Of a DNA stretch of 64,000 nt, positions 25,484 through 34,395 are shown piece by piece. How positions within the stretch are numbered: position 1 is the first letter of the stretch; each line of letters begins with the position of its first letter. The stretch is from the NCBI GenBank assembly GCA_934463115.1, contig CAKSIN010000002.1, positions 62,001-126,000 on the forward strand, written 5' to 3'. Made by a program: the position numbers and the translations under genes. Source of the stretch: an uncultured Clostridia bacterium. GTDB taxonomy: Bacteria > Bacillota > Clostridia > UMGS1810. Under the pieces are notes generated by a model. It had not been told where the DNA came from. It made no database searches and saw only the letters and a list, made by a program, of their open reading frames with translations.

Positions 25484-27130
25484 CTATATGTAGATTTTAA
25501 CACATGTCATTTCATTCGAAATTCCGATTTCAAGATGTGATTTTTCGCCGAGAAGCAGTCCCAATCGCTGATTTGTATTCCATAGGCCTATGGAGCTGCT
25601 CGGTTTGTCGCATGATTTTATGTGATTGTTGATTGCCTCCAGGCGTGCTTTGTCTATACATTTGCCGTTATTTTCAACAATAATTACAGCATCGCCGTTG
25701 GGTTCTACGGTCCCCGAAATGCGGATAACACCATTTGCAATAGGTGCTATTCCGTAGTGAATGGCATTTTCTACGATGGGCTGCAGCGTGAATTTGACTA
25801 TTTTTTTGTTTAACAGTTCGTCCGGAATAGTCCACACCGAATCAAAATTATAGTATTTATACCGTTGAATTTCAATGTAATCTTTTGTATAGGCGATTTC
25901 TTCGCGAAGTGTGCAAACCAGTGTGGAGGTATCCAATGTTTTGTATAACATTCTTGATAATAATTCCACAACGGTTGTTATATCGGAGTCTCTTTTGAGC
26001 TCGGATATGGCGATTGAACTTATAAGATTCAGCGTGTTAAAAAGAAAGTGCGGACTTATCTGTAATTGTAAAGCTGTTGCCTGCGCTTCTCCGAGCATTG
26101 CCATTTTGTTGTCCAAATCATGCCGCAGATTGATGATGTTTGACATTATAAATGTCAGCTCGTTGTTGTGATTTTCTTTTACGCTGTCTGAAAAATCAAA
26201 AGGATTTTTCAGTAAATGGTATATTTTTTCGATATTGTTGTAGAAAGAAATAGCTACAAAATACGAAAACATAGCCGACAAAATCAGTATCATTATAAAT
26301 ATTATAAAATATGTGTACAGGGGCACACTGATTGTTTTAAAATTGTTTTCGAATACAAAATATAAATCGCTGTTTCCGAGACGGCAATTGGACGCTTCCG
26401 ACGAAAGCAATTTTTTTAATTTGGAATAATTTTTCACTTCTCCGGTTGAGGAATACAGAACATTACATTCTTTTTCATCCAAAAGATATGTCGGAATGTT
26501 GAAACGTTCGGTTATTTTATCAATATTAATATTATATGCCACATATCCGGCTTCGGAAGTACCTTCGTTTATTTCGTATACAAATGATATGTAGTAGTGG
26601 CTTTTCTCGCTTTTGAGCTTATGATATATTGGGTTTTCACCGCTTTTAATATATTCTTCAAAAATCCACATGTCCGAAAAATATTTGGAAAAATCCGAAG
26701 TTGCCGGTGTGTATGATACAGCGTGTATATAATCGTTTGCGGTAGAATAGATGTACATTGAATACATATTGTCCGTATCGGCTATATAATATGTCAGTTT
26801 GTCTGACATATTGTTATATGCCTTAATATATTCCATGTCATTGGGTTTGTGTTTTTTCATAAGTTGGTTTATGTTTGCGTCTGAAATAAGCGATTGATAG
26901 CTTGCAAAAGTTGATGAAATAATCCTGTCTGTTTCAGCTCTGCAATACGCGGTGGTTTTTTCATACTGTGCCAGATTCGATGCATACACATCGGAATTTA
27001 TACTGCGTACAAGCAGGAATGTTATTACGGCAAAGCAAATAAAGAAAATGGTGAACGTTACGGCAAGATAACGAAGGAAGATACTGTTATATCTGTATGA
27101 TTTAAAACTCTCGTGTAAAATTTTATTCAT
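25484..27130 (-). CDS. yesM: YesM-type sensor histidine kinase
   Basis: 548 residues. A first membrane helix (about 17-43), a large extracellular sensor (about 45-270) with many aromatic residues, and a second helix (about 285-310) are followed by a His_kinase domain with the phospho-acceptor in LQLQISPHFLFNTLNLI. The HATPase N-box is QPIVENAIHYGI, and a later VIIVENNGKCI and the G-box near SSIGLWNTNQRLGLL are present. YesM kinases pair with YesN regulators and turn on LplABC-type sugar uptake loci. The start is ATG 27130, preceded by CAGGAGAA. An upstream in-frame extension of 38 residues is rejected. It overlaps the regulator gene by 8 bases. Confidence 0.92.
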   Translation of the reverse strand: MNKILHESFKSYRYNSIFLRYLAVTFTIFFICFAVITFLLVRSINSDVYASNLAQYEKTTAYCRAETDRIISSTFASYQSLISDANINQLMKKHKPNDMEYIKAYNNMSDKLTYYIADTDNMYSMYIYSTANDYIHAVSYTPATSDFSKYFSDMWIFEEYIKSGENPIYHKLKSEKSHYYISFVYEINEGTSEAGYVAYNINIDKITERFNIPTYLLDEKECNVLYSSTGEVKNYSKLKKLLSSEASNCRLGNSDLYFVFENNFKTISVPLYTYFIIFIMILILSAMFSYFVAISFYNNIEKIYHLLKNPFDFSDSVKENHNNELTFIMSNIINLRHDLDNKMAMLGEAQATALQLQISPHFLFNTLNLISSIAISELKRDSDITTVVELLSRMLYKTLDTSTLVCTLREEIAYTKDYIEIQRYKYYNFDSVWTIPDELLNKKIVKFTLQPIVENAIHYGIAPIANGVIRISGTVEPNGDAVIIVENNGKCIDKARLEAINNHIKSCDKPSSSIGLWNTNQRLGLLLGEKSHLEIGISNEMTCVKIYI

Positions 27131-28583
27131 TTTTTCTGTTCTCCTGTCTGAACACTTTTGGCGTGACACTGTATGTGTCTTTAAAATTTTTAAAAAAAAG
27201 ATTTCTTGACTTGTATCCGACCTTAAAGCAAATTTCGTCAACACTCAGATTTGAACGGAGCAAAAGCTCGCGCGCATGTTCCAGCCTGACTCGTGCAATG
27301 TACGAAATTATGCTTTCCGAAGTCTTGACCTTAAATGTTCTGGATATGTGAGACTCGCTTACAAAAAGTGCTTTTGAAATACTTGAAAGTGATAATTCCT
27401 CCGAATAATGCTCGTTTATGTAATCTTTTGCGAGTGACACCAGATTTTTAACATTTCTTTCGTTTGCGCAGAAGTATATGCTCGCTTTGTCGGTAATGTC
27501 AAGTATCATTTGTTTTATACTTTCATCATCGGATGTCAAAAGTTCCGACATTGAAAAATTGTTTGTAATTTTGTCGATATCGCAAAATGTATTAATTTTT
27601 GCAGCATAGCAGCAAAAGAAATTTCTCAGATTAATGCTGTCATGTTCATAAAGTTTAAGGTGTTTTTTAATAAGCTCGCGGGCATTCATTGCATTACCGG
27701 ACAAAATACTGTTTGTTATTTCTTCCGGCACAACAAGCGTTATAAAGCTGCCGGCGCTTGTGTAAAATAATTCTTTAATGTTTCTGTATATACGAATAAT
27801 TTCACATACTGCTATGCAATTGAGCATTTCGTAGCAGTTATTGATAATCAAAGAAAATATATCGTTCAGAAAACCGATAAAGTCATCAAAATTATTTCCT
27901 ATGACTAGCATCTCCAAATAGCCGTATCCGTGTTTTGTTACAATAGTGTAATGATTGTCGGACTCGGCTACAAATGAAAATGCATTTTGAAATGTCGACG
28001 GCTCGTATATCCATGTTTCCTTTAAGTATTTTTCGTATTCGGCAACAGATATCCTCACTGTGGCAAACGGTGTTAAGGCCTCGTCAACAATAATTTTGCA
28101 TTTTGCAAAATCGTTCACAGCCTCAGACGGTGTGCTGTATTTTTGCGTTATCAGTTCTGTTGCTACCTTGTGTCTGTCACTTTGCTTTCGCGGTGAAAGC
28201 ATTGCATGGTTTTCAAGTTGCTTCGACGCCCTTTTTAACACATCGGATATTTTTGAGTATGTAATGGGTTTTACGATGTAGTCGCTTACTCCGAGAGAAA
28301 GAGCCTTTTGCGCATATCCGAATTCGGCATAAGCCGATATTATTACAAATATGACGTTGGGATATTTTTCCTTTACAATTTTTGCAAATTCCAATCCGTC
28401 CGTTCCCGGCATCCTGATATCGCTTATGACTAAATTGACTTCGTGGTCTTTCATAAATTCAAGGGCATCTGCTGCGGAAATGAATATCCCGGAGAGCTCA
28501 AAACCGAAATCTCCCCAATTTGTTCCGGAAGATATATTGTTAATAATGTTTTTTTCGTCATCGACAAATATTACTTTATTCAT
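27123..28583 (-). CDS. yesN: YesN-type response regulator with AraC DNA-binding domain
   Basis: 486 residues. A receiver domain (1-120) contains FVDDEKN, the phospho-acceptor D55 in LVISDIRMPG and K105 in IVKPITY. A central helical linker of about 270 residues leads to two AraC helix-turn-helix motifs at the C-terminus (LSLSSISKALFVSESHISRT and LSVDEICFKVGYKSRNLFFK). It is probably the activator of the divergent importer and surface-protein genes. The start is ATG 28583, with AAAGGAG before it. Confidence 0.93.
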   Translation of the reverse strand: MNKVIFVDDEKNIINNISSGTNWGDFGFELSGIFISAADALEFMKDHEVNLVISDIRMPGTDGLEFAKIVKEKYPNVIFVIISAYAEFGYAQKALSLGVSDYIVKPITYSKISDVLKRASKQLENHAMLSPRKQSDRHKVATELITQKYSTPSEAVNDFAKCKIIVDEALTPFATVRISVAEYEKYLKETWIYEPSTFQNAFSFVAESDNHYTIVTKHGYGYLEMLVIGNNFDDFIGFLNDIFSLIINNCYEMLNCIAVCEIIRIYRNIKELFYTSAGSFITLVVPEEITNSILSGNAMNARELIKKHLKLYEHDSINLRNFFCCYAAKINTFCDIDKITNNFSMSELLTSDDESIKQMILDITDKASIYFCANERNVKNLVSLAKDYINEHYSEELSLSSISKALFVSESHISRTFKVKTSESIISYIARVRLEHARELLLRSNLSVDEICFKVGYKSRNLFFKNFKDTYSVTPKVFRQENRKNE

Positions 28584-28627
28584 TTCAAAACTCCTTTGTG
28601 TAGTTTGGCGCAAATTCCTTTACCATT

Positions 28628-28656
28628 ATTATAACATCATTATATATGCATTTCAA
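28628..28656 (-). promoter_or_regulatory. Sigma-A promoter of yesN-yesM
   Basis: On the minus strand: TTGAAA (28656-28651), a 17-base spacer, and TATAAT (28633-28628). It lies about 45 bases upstream of the yesN start. Confidence 0.78.
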
Positions 28657-28672
28657 TATTTGTATATTGGCA

Positions 28673-28721
28673 ATTTGTGCAAAATCTTGTTATGAAACAG
28701 TGAACAAGATTTTGCACAAAT
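28673..28721. promoter_or_regulatory. Perfect 19-base inverted repeat between yesN and lplB
   Basis: Arms 28673-28691 and 28703-28721 are exact reverse complements around an 11-base spacer. It lies in the 223-base divergent intergenic region, upstream of both transcripts, with no T-run. A regulator binding site (YesN dimer or another factor) is more likely than a terminator. No strong sigma-A box is seen for lplB, which fits activator-dependent transcription. Confidence 0.7.
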
Positions 28722-28806
28722 ATGCAACCACGATAGATGAAAATATTTTTTTGATGTTGTAAAATAAATCTAACAAATGTGATTTCCGAAAGGGGTATGT
28801 GATGTA

Positions 28807-29763
28807 ATGAAGTTAAATTCAACAAGTGACTGTTTAAGACTGCGCAGAAACGCAAAAGGCGGATTAATGAACCGTGAAAACATTGTTTTGCTGTCTATGT
28901 GTGCTTTGCCGGCTTTGCTGTTGTTTATATTCAACTATCTTCCGATGTTCGGCCTTGTTCTTGCCTTTAAGGATTATAGGTATAACCTGGGAATTTTCGG
29001 CAGTCCGTGGAATGGAATTGATAATTTTAAATTTCTTATAAATTCCGGTAACCTGTGGCGTCTTGTAAGAAATACCGTCGGGCTGAACCTTTTGTTCATA
29101 GCAGTAAATGTTATAACTCAGGTTTTTGTCGCTTTAATGCTTTATGAAATTGCAAGTAAAATTAAGCTTAAAACATATCAGACATTTATGCTTTTGCCGC
29201 ATTTCATATCCTGGGTTGTTGTCGGATACATGGTGTATGCACTCCTTGATCCGTCATACGGCGCGCTTAACAGCATAGTAACCAAATTGGGATTTAAGGC
29301 TGTTAACTGGTATTCCGAACCAAAATATTGGCCGGCAATATTGCTTTTGACAAATGTGTGGAAAGGAGTCGGATACGGATGTATTGTTTACTATGCGGCA
29401 CTGATGGGAATTGATTCTACATATTTTGAGGCAGCCGAGCTTGACGGCGCAACCAAGTGGCAGATAAGGTGGAACATAATCATACCTTTTTTGAGAACTG
29501 TAATTATTATAACCACAATTCTTGCAATAGGACGTGTAATGAGAGCGGATTTCGGATTGTTTTATCAGGTTACAAAAGACCAGGGCGCACTGTATCCGGT
29601 TACCGATGTTATTGACACCTATATATACCGTGCATTAAAAGTTGATAACAATATGTCGGTATCTACCGCTGTCGGATTGTTTCAGTCGGTTATAAACACA
29701 GCGCTTGTTGTTATAACAAATGCTGTTGTCAAAAAGATAGAGCCTGAATCGGCATTGTTTTAG
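28807..29763 (+). CDS. lplB: ABC transporter permease, LplB family (oligosaccharide uptake)
   Basis: 318 residues with six predicted membrane helices. The binding-protein-dependent permease EAA loop that contacts the ATPase is visible as YFEAAELDGATKWQIRWNII, followed by IPFL. The N-terminal FNYLPMFGLVLAFKDY is typical of LplB partners of YtcP. No ATPase gene is in this locus. Firmicutes of this type usually share one MsmK-like ATPase among several importers, encoded elsewhere. It is first in the plus-strand operon. Confidence 0.92.
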   Translation: MKLNSTSDCLRLRRNAKGGLMNRENIVLLSMCALPALLLFIFNYLPMFGLVLAFKDYRYNLGIFGSPWNGIDNFKFLINSGNLWRLVRNTVGLNLLFIAVNVITQVFVALMLYEIASKIKLKTYQTFMLLPHFISWVVVGYMVYALLDPSYGALNSIVTKLGFKAVNWYSEPKYWPAILLLTNVWKGVGYGCIVYYAALMGIDSTYFEAAELDGATKWQIRWNIIIPFLRTVIIITTILAIGRVMRADFGLFYQVTKDQGALYPVTDVIDTYIYRALKVDNNMSVSTAVGLFQSVINTALVVITNAVVKKIEPESALF

Positions 29764-29778
29764 AAAGGCGGTTTATAC

Positions 29779-30654
29779 ATGAATAAGAAAAAAACCAACA
29801 ACATTTTCATAGATTTGTTTTTTGTACTGCTTTGTTTAGCGTGCCTTTTGCCCTTTGTGCTCTTACTGTCAATCTCACTCACGAGTGAACGTGACCTGGT
29901 GCAGCTCGGCTACAAGTTGATTCCGAACAAGATAGACTTTACGGCATACAAATATTTGTTTAAAGATCCGACGAACATAATCAATTCTTATGGGTTTACG
30001 GCATTTACAAGTTTTCTCGGTACCGCCTTCGGATTGCTTGTAATGATACTTTTTGCATATCCTCTTTCGATACGCACGTTTAAGTATAGGGGATTTTTCT
30101 CAAAGTATCTGTTTATAACAATGATATTCAGCGGCGGTATGGCGGCAACTTATATAATCAATACACGCTATCTGCACCTCGCAAACACACCGTGGGTATT
30201 CATTTTGCCAACAGCTGTCGGTGCGTGGAACATATTTCTGCTTCGTTCGTTCTTTCAGGGACTCTCCGGCGAATTGGTTGAGGCGGCAAAGATTGACGGT
30301 GCCGGGCATTACAGAATACTGTTTTCCATAATTGTTCCGCTTTCGAAACCGGCAATTGCCACGGTTGCATTGTTTGTTTTGCTTCAACATTGGAACGATT
30401 GGTACACCTGCCTTTTGTACATAACAAATTCCAAGATGTTTACCGTGCAGTATCTCTTGCAGACAATGATGGATAATATTACATTTGCTCAGCAGATGCA
30501 GGAGTCGGGTATTCAGGTAGACACAAGCATGATACCGACCGAGGCGATAAGAATGGGTATGGCGGTAATTGCTGCAGGACCAATGATACTTGTTTTCCCG
30601 TTTTTTCAGAAGTACTTTACAAAAGGTATCACTATCGGCTCCGTTAAGGGTTGA
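29779..30654 (+). CDS. ytcP: ABC transporter permease, YtcP/LplC family
   Basis: 291 residues with six helices. The EAA motif is LVEAAKIDGAGHYRILFSII, followed by VPLSKPA. The C-terminal FFQKYFTKGITIGSVKG is the family ending. It is the second half of the heterodimeric permease, 15 bases after lplB. Confidence 0.93.
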   Translation: MNKKKTNNIFIDLFFVLLCLACLLPFVLLLSISLTSERDLVQLGYKLIPNKIDFTAYKYLFKDPTNIINSYGFTAFTSFLGTAFGLLVMILFAYPLSIRTFKYRGFFSKYLFITMIFSGGMAATYIINTRYLHLANTPWVFILPTAVGAWNIFLLRSFFQGLSGELVEAAKIDGAGHYRILFSIIVPLSKPAIATVALFVLLQHWNDWYTCLLYITNSKMFTVQYLLQTMMDNITFAQQMQESGIQVDTSMIPTEAIRMGMAVIAAGPMILVFPFFQKYFTKGITIGSVKG

Positions 30655-30688
30655 TGTTGATATATAATTTTCCAAAGGAGGAGATTTG

Positions 30689-32146
30689 ATGAAATTAAAA
30701 CAATTTGCAGCGGTTATCCTTGCGACAGCTCTTGCGGCGAGTGTATTTTCCGGCTGCACCAAAAAATCATCATCTGCGGACAAAACAGTACTTAAGTGGT
30801 ATGTTTGCTGTCAGCCGCAGAAAGATGAGAAACTTATTGAGGAACGTGTAAATGAACTCATCAAGGATAAGATCGACGCAACTGTTGATTTTGAATTTAT
30901 TACACCGACAGCGTACACACAGAAGATGGGCATGATTACATCTTCCGGTGAAGCATTCGATATTTTGTTTACATCAAACTGGGCATTTAATTATCTCAGC
31001 GGTGTCAGAAAGGGTGCATTCACAGATATAAGTGAACTTTTGGATAAGTATGGCAAGGATATTAAAAAGACTATTCCGAAAGATGTTCTTGACATGGCAC
31101 GTGTAGACGGTAAGCTGTATGCAATACCGAACTATCAGGTTGAAGCGTCGAGGATGGGTGTATGTACATATCAGTCGCTTGCCGATAAATACGGCTTTGA
31201 CGCGTCGTCTGTAAACAAAATTGAGGACATAGAGCCTTATCTTGCGGCAGTTAAAGCGGGTGAACCCGAAAAAATACCGTTCAGATTTGACCAGGGTTCA
31301 AACTACGAGGTTTATCCGAATTATGAGGCAATACAGAATAACTTTGTTTACCTTGATAAAAATTCAAAGGATTACAAGGTTGAATTTCCCGAGGAAACTC
31401 TTAAAAAGGCTTATAAACTCATACTTGACTGGTATCAGAAAGGCTACATCAGAGCCGATGTCGCAACATACAGTGATGATAATGCCGAGGCAAAAGCCGG
31501 CAGATACTCCGTATTCGGTATTGGCGTTGATAAACCGGGATTTGAGGCAGAGTCAAAGGTACAATACGGCGGTGATATAACTTATGCGCCTCTCGGAAAG
31601 GTTTATATGAATCATGACGCCGCTCAGTCAACGATGAACGCCATAAGCGCAAATTCAAAGCATCCCGAGCTTGCTATGCAGCTTTTGAATATTGTAAATA
31701 CCGACAAAGAGGTATATAACACAATTTGTTATGGCATAGAGGGAAAACATTACGAAAAGACGGGCGAAAATACAATTAAACTTATCGAAGACAATGAGGG
31801 TTACAGACCTAACCGTGACTGGGCATTCGGAAATCAGTTTAACGCATATGTTATGGACGGCAGAGATGAAGATGTTTGGGAAAAGACACTTGAATACAAC
31901 GAAAATGCTGTTCGCTCAAGAATCATAGGATTCCAGTTTGATTCAACACCGATAAGCACGGAACTCAATAACGTATCAAACGTGCAGAAAGAGTATTCCG
32001 ATTTGTTTAAAGGCGTATGCGCCCCCGACAAATTTGACAGCCGCTGGAATGAGTATGTTAAAAAGCTCAACGAAGCCGGATTGCAGAAGATTCTTAAAGA
32101 AGCTCAGAGCCAGCTTGACGATTGGGTAAAAAATTATAAGAAATAA
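30689..32146 (+). CDS. Extracellular sugar-binding lipoprotein (family 1, LplA/YtcQ-like)
   Basis: 485 residues. A lipoprotein signal ends in ASVFSGC (lipidated cysteine at about 23) and is followed by a Ser/Lys-rich linker. The mature part has the large family-1 solute-binding fold with aromatic-rich binding surfaces (AIPNYQVEASRMG, RPNRDWAFGN). Its length (about 490) is that of LplA-type proteins, which bind oligosaccharides rather than monosaccharides. ATG 30689 is preferred over TTG 30686, given AAAGGAGGAG upstream. Confidence 0.92.
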   Translation: MKLKQFAAVILATALAASVFSGCTKKSSSADKTVLKWYVCCQPQKDEKLIEERVNELIKDKIDATVDFEFITPTAYTQKMGMITSSGEAFDILFTSNWAFNYLSGVRKGAFTDISELLDKYGKDIKKTIPKDVLDMARVDGKLYAIPNYQVEASRMGVCTYQSLADKYGFDASSVNKIEDIEPYLAAVKAGEPEKIPFRFDQGSNYEVYPNYEAIQNNFVYLDKNSKDYKVEFPEETLKKAYKLILDWYQKGYIRADVATYSDDNAEAKAGRYSVFGIGVDKPGFEAESKVQYGGDITYAPLGKVYMNHDAAQSTMNAISANSKHPELAMQLLNIVNTDKEVYNTICYGIEGKHYEKTGENTIKLIEDNEGYRPNRDWAFGNQFNAYVMDGRDEDVWEKTLEYNENAVRSRIIGFQFDSTPISTELNNVSNVQKEYSDLFKGVCAPDKFDSRWNEYVKKLNEAGLQKILKEAQSQLDDWVKNYKK

Positions 32147-32166
32147 CGAATAGGAGACATATAAGA

Positions 32167-34299
32167 ATGAAAAAATTATTTTCAGCAATTCTTTCAACAG
32201 CTTTTGTGTTTTCAACGGTCGCAAACGCTGCGGCAATGGATGTTTCACTCACTGCAAAAAGTTATAATGTTAAATCTGTAAGCAAGGCAGACAGCGTTAT
32301 TGTTACAGAAGATTTTTCAAAATATGATGTAACTGATAATTTGTTGGAGGCTGATACGAAAAAAAGTATATTAAATGATAATTTCTCGACCGAAAAAACC
32401 AGAGGACTCAGTGGTCAGCAAGTTTTCACTGTTAATAACGAGGTTAAGATTGTGTCCGATCCGACAAATTCGAACCTTGGTAATGTGCTTTCGCTTAAAT
32501 CAAGTATTGATTCAACATTTCCTGTTGTAAGCTGCTTAATCGGTAAAGGAAATGAGCATGAAAAAGGCAGAAAACTTGAGGTTAAGGCAAGCCTGTTTTT
32601 TGACAAAGATACGGCATTTGGATATAAATTATCAACCGATGCTACAAATCAGTGCCTGGATAAATCAAATATGGGATTTATGTCCGTATACAGCGCATAT
32701 AACGAATGGCAATGGAACAGAAGATCGGAATCAATCGGCACGATTGCCTTTGACACGGACAAGGCATCATCATGGAATGATAATTCATATATTCCGGCAT
32801 ATCTGAATTTCCCAAATAAGACCGGTGCATCAGGCAAGGGGTATGACGATGCAAACAACACCGGATACCATGCAAAGGAAATAAATCTCCCCACCGGAAA
32901 ATGGTTTGATGTAAAATTTGTTTATGATTTAAATGCAAAAATATCGCCGACGCAGTCCGATTTGGGTTCTGTTCCGGTGTGTGTATACATCGACGGCAAA
33001 AAGGTGTATGAGGGAACAAGCCTTATTCCGACAGGAAAAGCGTTCGACACAACATATCAGGGCATAGCATTTTCACCAAACGCGTTTATAACCGAAACGA
33101 ATAAAGGCACTGTTGCTCCGACAATGTATGTAGATAACATTCAGGCAAAATATTTGTCCGACAAATTTGCTGGCGATGACTTTTCGGGATATGATGTAAC
33201 TGATAATTTGTTGACGACTAACACGGAAACGGCCATATTAGGCAGCGATTTTTCAGCCGAGAAATCCAGAGGAAACGGCAACACCCCGACCAATTTTAAC
33301 AATAGCAACGAGGTTAAGGTTGTATCCGATCCAACAAATCAGAATCACGGTAATGTGCTTTCGCTTAAATCAAGCATTGATTCAACATTCCCGATTGTAA
33401 GTTACTTAAACAAGAACGGAAATGCACATACGAGTAATAATTCGCTTGAAATAAAAGCAAATCTTTACTTTGATAGAGAAACGGCATTGGGATATAGATT
33501 ATCCGCTGATGATACAAATAATCGGTATTTGGATAAATTTAATATGGGATTTATGTCTGTATACAGCCAATATGATAAGTGGAAATGGAACAGAAGATCA
33601 GTGGCAATCGGCACAATAGCGTTCGACACGGATAAGGCGTCATCATGGAATGATAACTCATATATTCCGGCATACCTGACTTTCCCGAATACAAAGGACG
33701 CAAGCACAACTACTTATGATTCCTTTCAGAACATAGGCAAGCACCTGAAGGATGTAAACCTCCCCACCGGAAAATGGTTTGAGGTGAAGTTTGTGTATGA
33801 TTTGAATGCAAAAATATCTCCGACAAATTCCGATTTAGGTTCTGTTCCTGTATGTGTATACATCGACGGCGAAAAGGTGTATGAAGGAACAAGTCTTATT
33901 CCGGCGAATAGTGCATTTGACACAACATATCAGGGCATAGCGTTTTCACCGAATGCTTATATGTCCGATACAAACAAGGGCAGCCTTGCTCCGACAATGT
34001 ATGTGGATGACATAAGTGTGGATTATGTTAACGAAACAAACAATGTTTCCTTTATAATCGCAAATTCACTTGAAGAGGCAAAAGGACCGATGGATATAAT
34101 CGCTGTTGCATATGACGCAAATGATGTTGTATTGGAAGTAAAATATGTTAAAGGCTTTACACTTGATAAAAGTGCTGAGCTCGGCAAGTCAATATCTTTC
34201 AGCGACAATGTCGGAGATGTAAAAACAGTACGTCTCTTTGCTTGGGACAGCCTTGAAAATATGACTCCTTACGCAGAGAGTGCAACTGTCAGCAAATAA
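32167..34299 (+). CDS. Secreted protein with two tandem LamG-like domains
   Basis: 710 residues. A signal peptide (1-22, VANAA-A) is followed by two copies of a domain of about 285 residues (around 49-330 and 338-620) that are strongly alike. Both contain FSxYDVTDNLL, SSIDSTFP, IGTIAFDTDKASSWNDNSYIPAYL, LPTGKWF and CVYIDGxKVYEGTSLIP. The pattern of beta strands with a terminal MYVDDI resembles concanavalin-A/LamG jelly-roll domains. A short beta domain of about 85 residues ends the protein. No catalytic motif or anchor is seen. A glycan-binding role is plausible. The domain itself is not one I can name. Confidence 0.72.
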   Translation: MKKLFSAILSTAFVFSTVANAAAMDVSLTAKSYNVKSVSKADSVIVTEDFSKYDVTDNLLEADTKKSILNDNFSTEKTRGLSGQQVFTVNNEVKIVSDPTNSNLGNVLSLKSSIDSTFPVVSCLIGKGNEHEKGRKLEVKASLFFDKDTAFGYKLSTDATNQCLDKSNMGFMSVYSAYNEWQWNRRSESIGTIAFDTDKASSWNDNSYIPAYLNFPNKTGASGKGYDDANNTGYHAKEINLPTGKWFDVKFVYDLNAKISPTQSDLGSVPVCVYIDGKKVYEGTSLIPTGKAFDTTYQGIAFSPNAFITETNKGTVAPTMYVDNIQAKYLSDKFAGDDFSGYDVTDNLLTTNTETAILGSDFSAEKSRGNGNTPTNFNNSNEVKVVSDPTNQNHGNVLSLKSSIDSTFPIVSYLNKNGNAHTSNNSLEIKANLYFDRETALGYRLSADDTNNRYLDKFNMGFMSVYSQYDKWKWNRRSVAIGTIAFDTDKASSWNDNSYIPAYLTFPNTKDASTTTYDSFQNIGKHLKDVNLPTGKWFEVKFVYDLNAKISPTNSDLGSVPVCVYIDGEKVYEGTSLIPANSAFDTTYQGIAFSPNAYMSDTNKGSLAPTMYVDDISVDYVNETNNVSFIIANSLEEAKGPMDIIAVAYDANDVVLEVKYVKGFTLDKSAELGKSISFSDNVGDVKTVRLFAWDSLENMTPYAESATVSK
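32311..33157 (+). repeat. LamG-like domain repeat, copy 1
   Basis: First of two tandem in-gene copies, offset about 867-873 bases from copy 2. Long runs of nucleotide identity point to recent duplication or gene conversion. Confidence 0.85.
33178..34023 (+). repeat. LamG-like domain repeat, copy 2
   Basis: Second copy, most alike in the middle (AFDTDKASSWNDNSY region) and at the CVYIDG segment. It differs most at the N-terminal strand. Confidence 0.85.
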
Positions 34300-34320
34300 C
34301 GGTTATTGTTAATTTGCAGG

Positions 34321-34353
34321 AGGGACTGCTGCGTTGCTTGCGTAACAGTCCTT
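34321..34353 (+). other. Intergenic hairpin without T-run
   Basis: An 8-base stem (34321-34328 with 34346-34353, one wobble), in the 96-base gap between two surface-protein genes. It may be a processing or stability element. It is weakly supported. Confidence 0.35.
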
Positions 34354-34395
34354 CGTGCATTGCCGTTGACTGTAAAATAAGAAAGGAATAAGTAT

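Noticed and set aside
27131..27244. 38-residue N-terminal extension of YesM
   Set aside because: It overlaps the coding end of yesN in another frame. The ATG at 27130 has a ribosome site and starts like the family.
32311..34023. Tandem repeats as an assembly artefact
   Set aside because: The two copies differ at many positions and code for intact, different sequence, so they are a genuine domain duplication.
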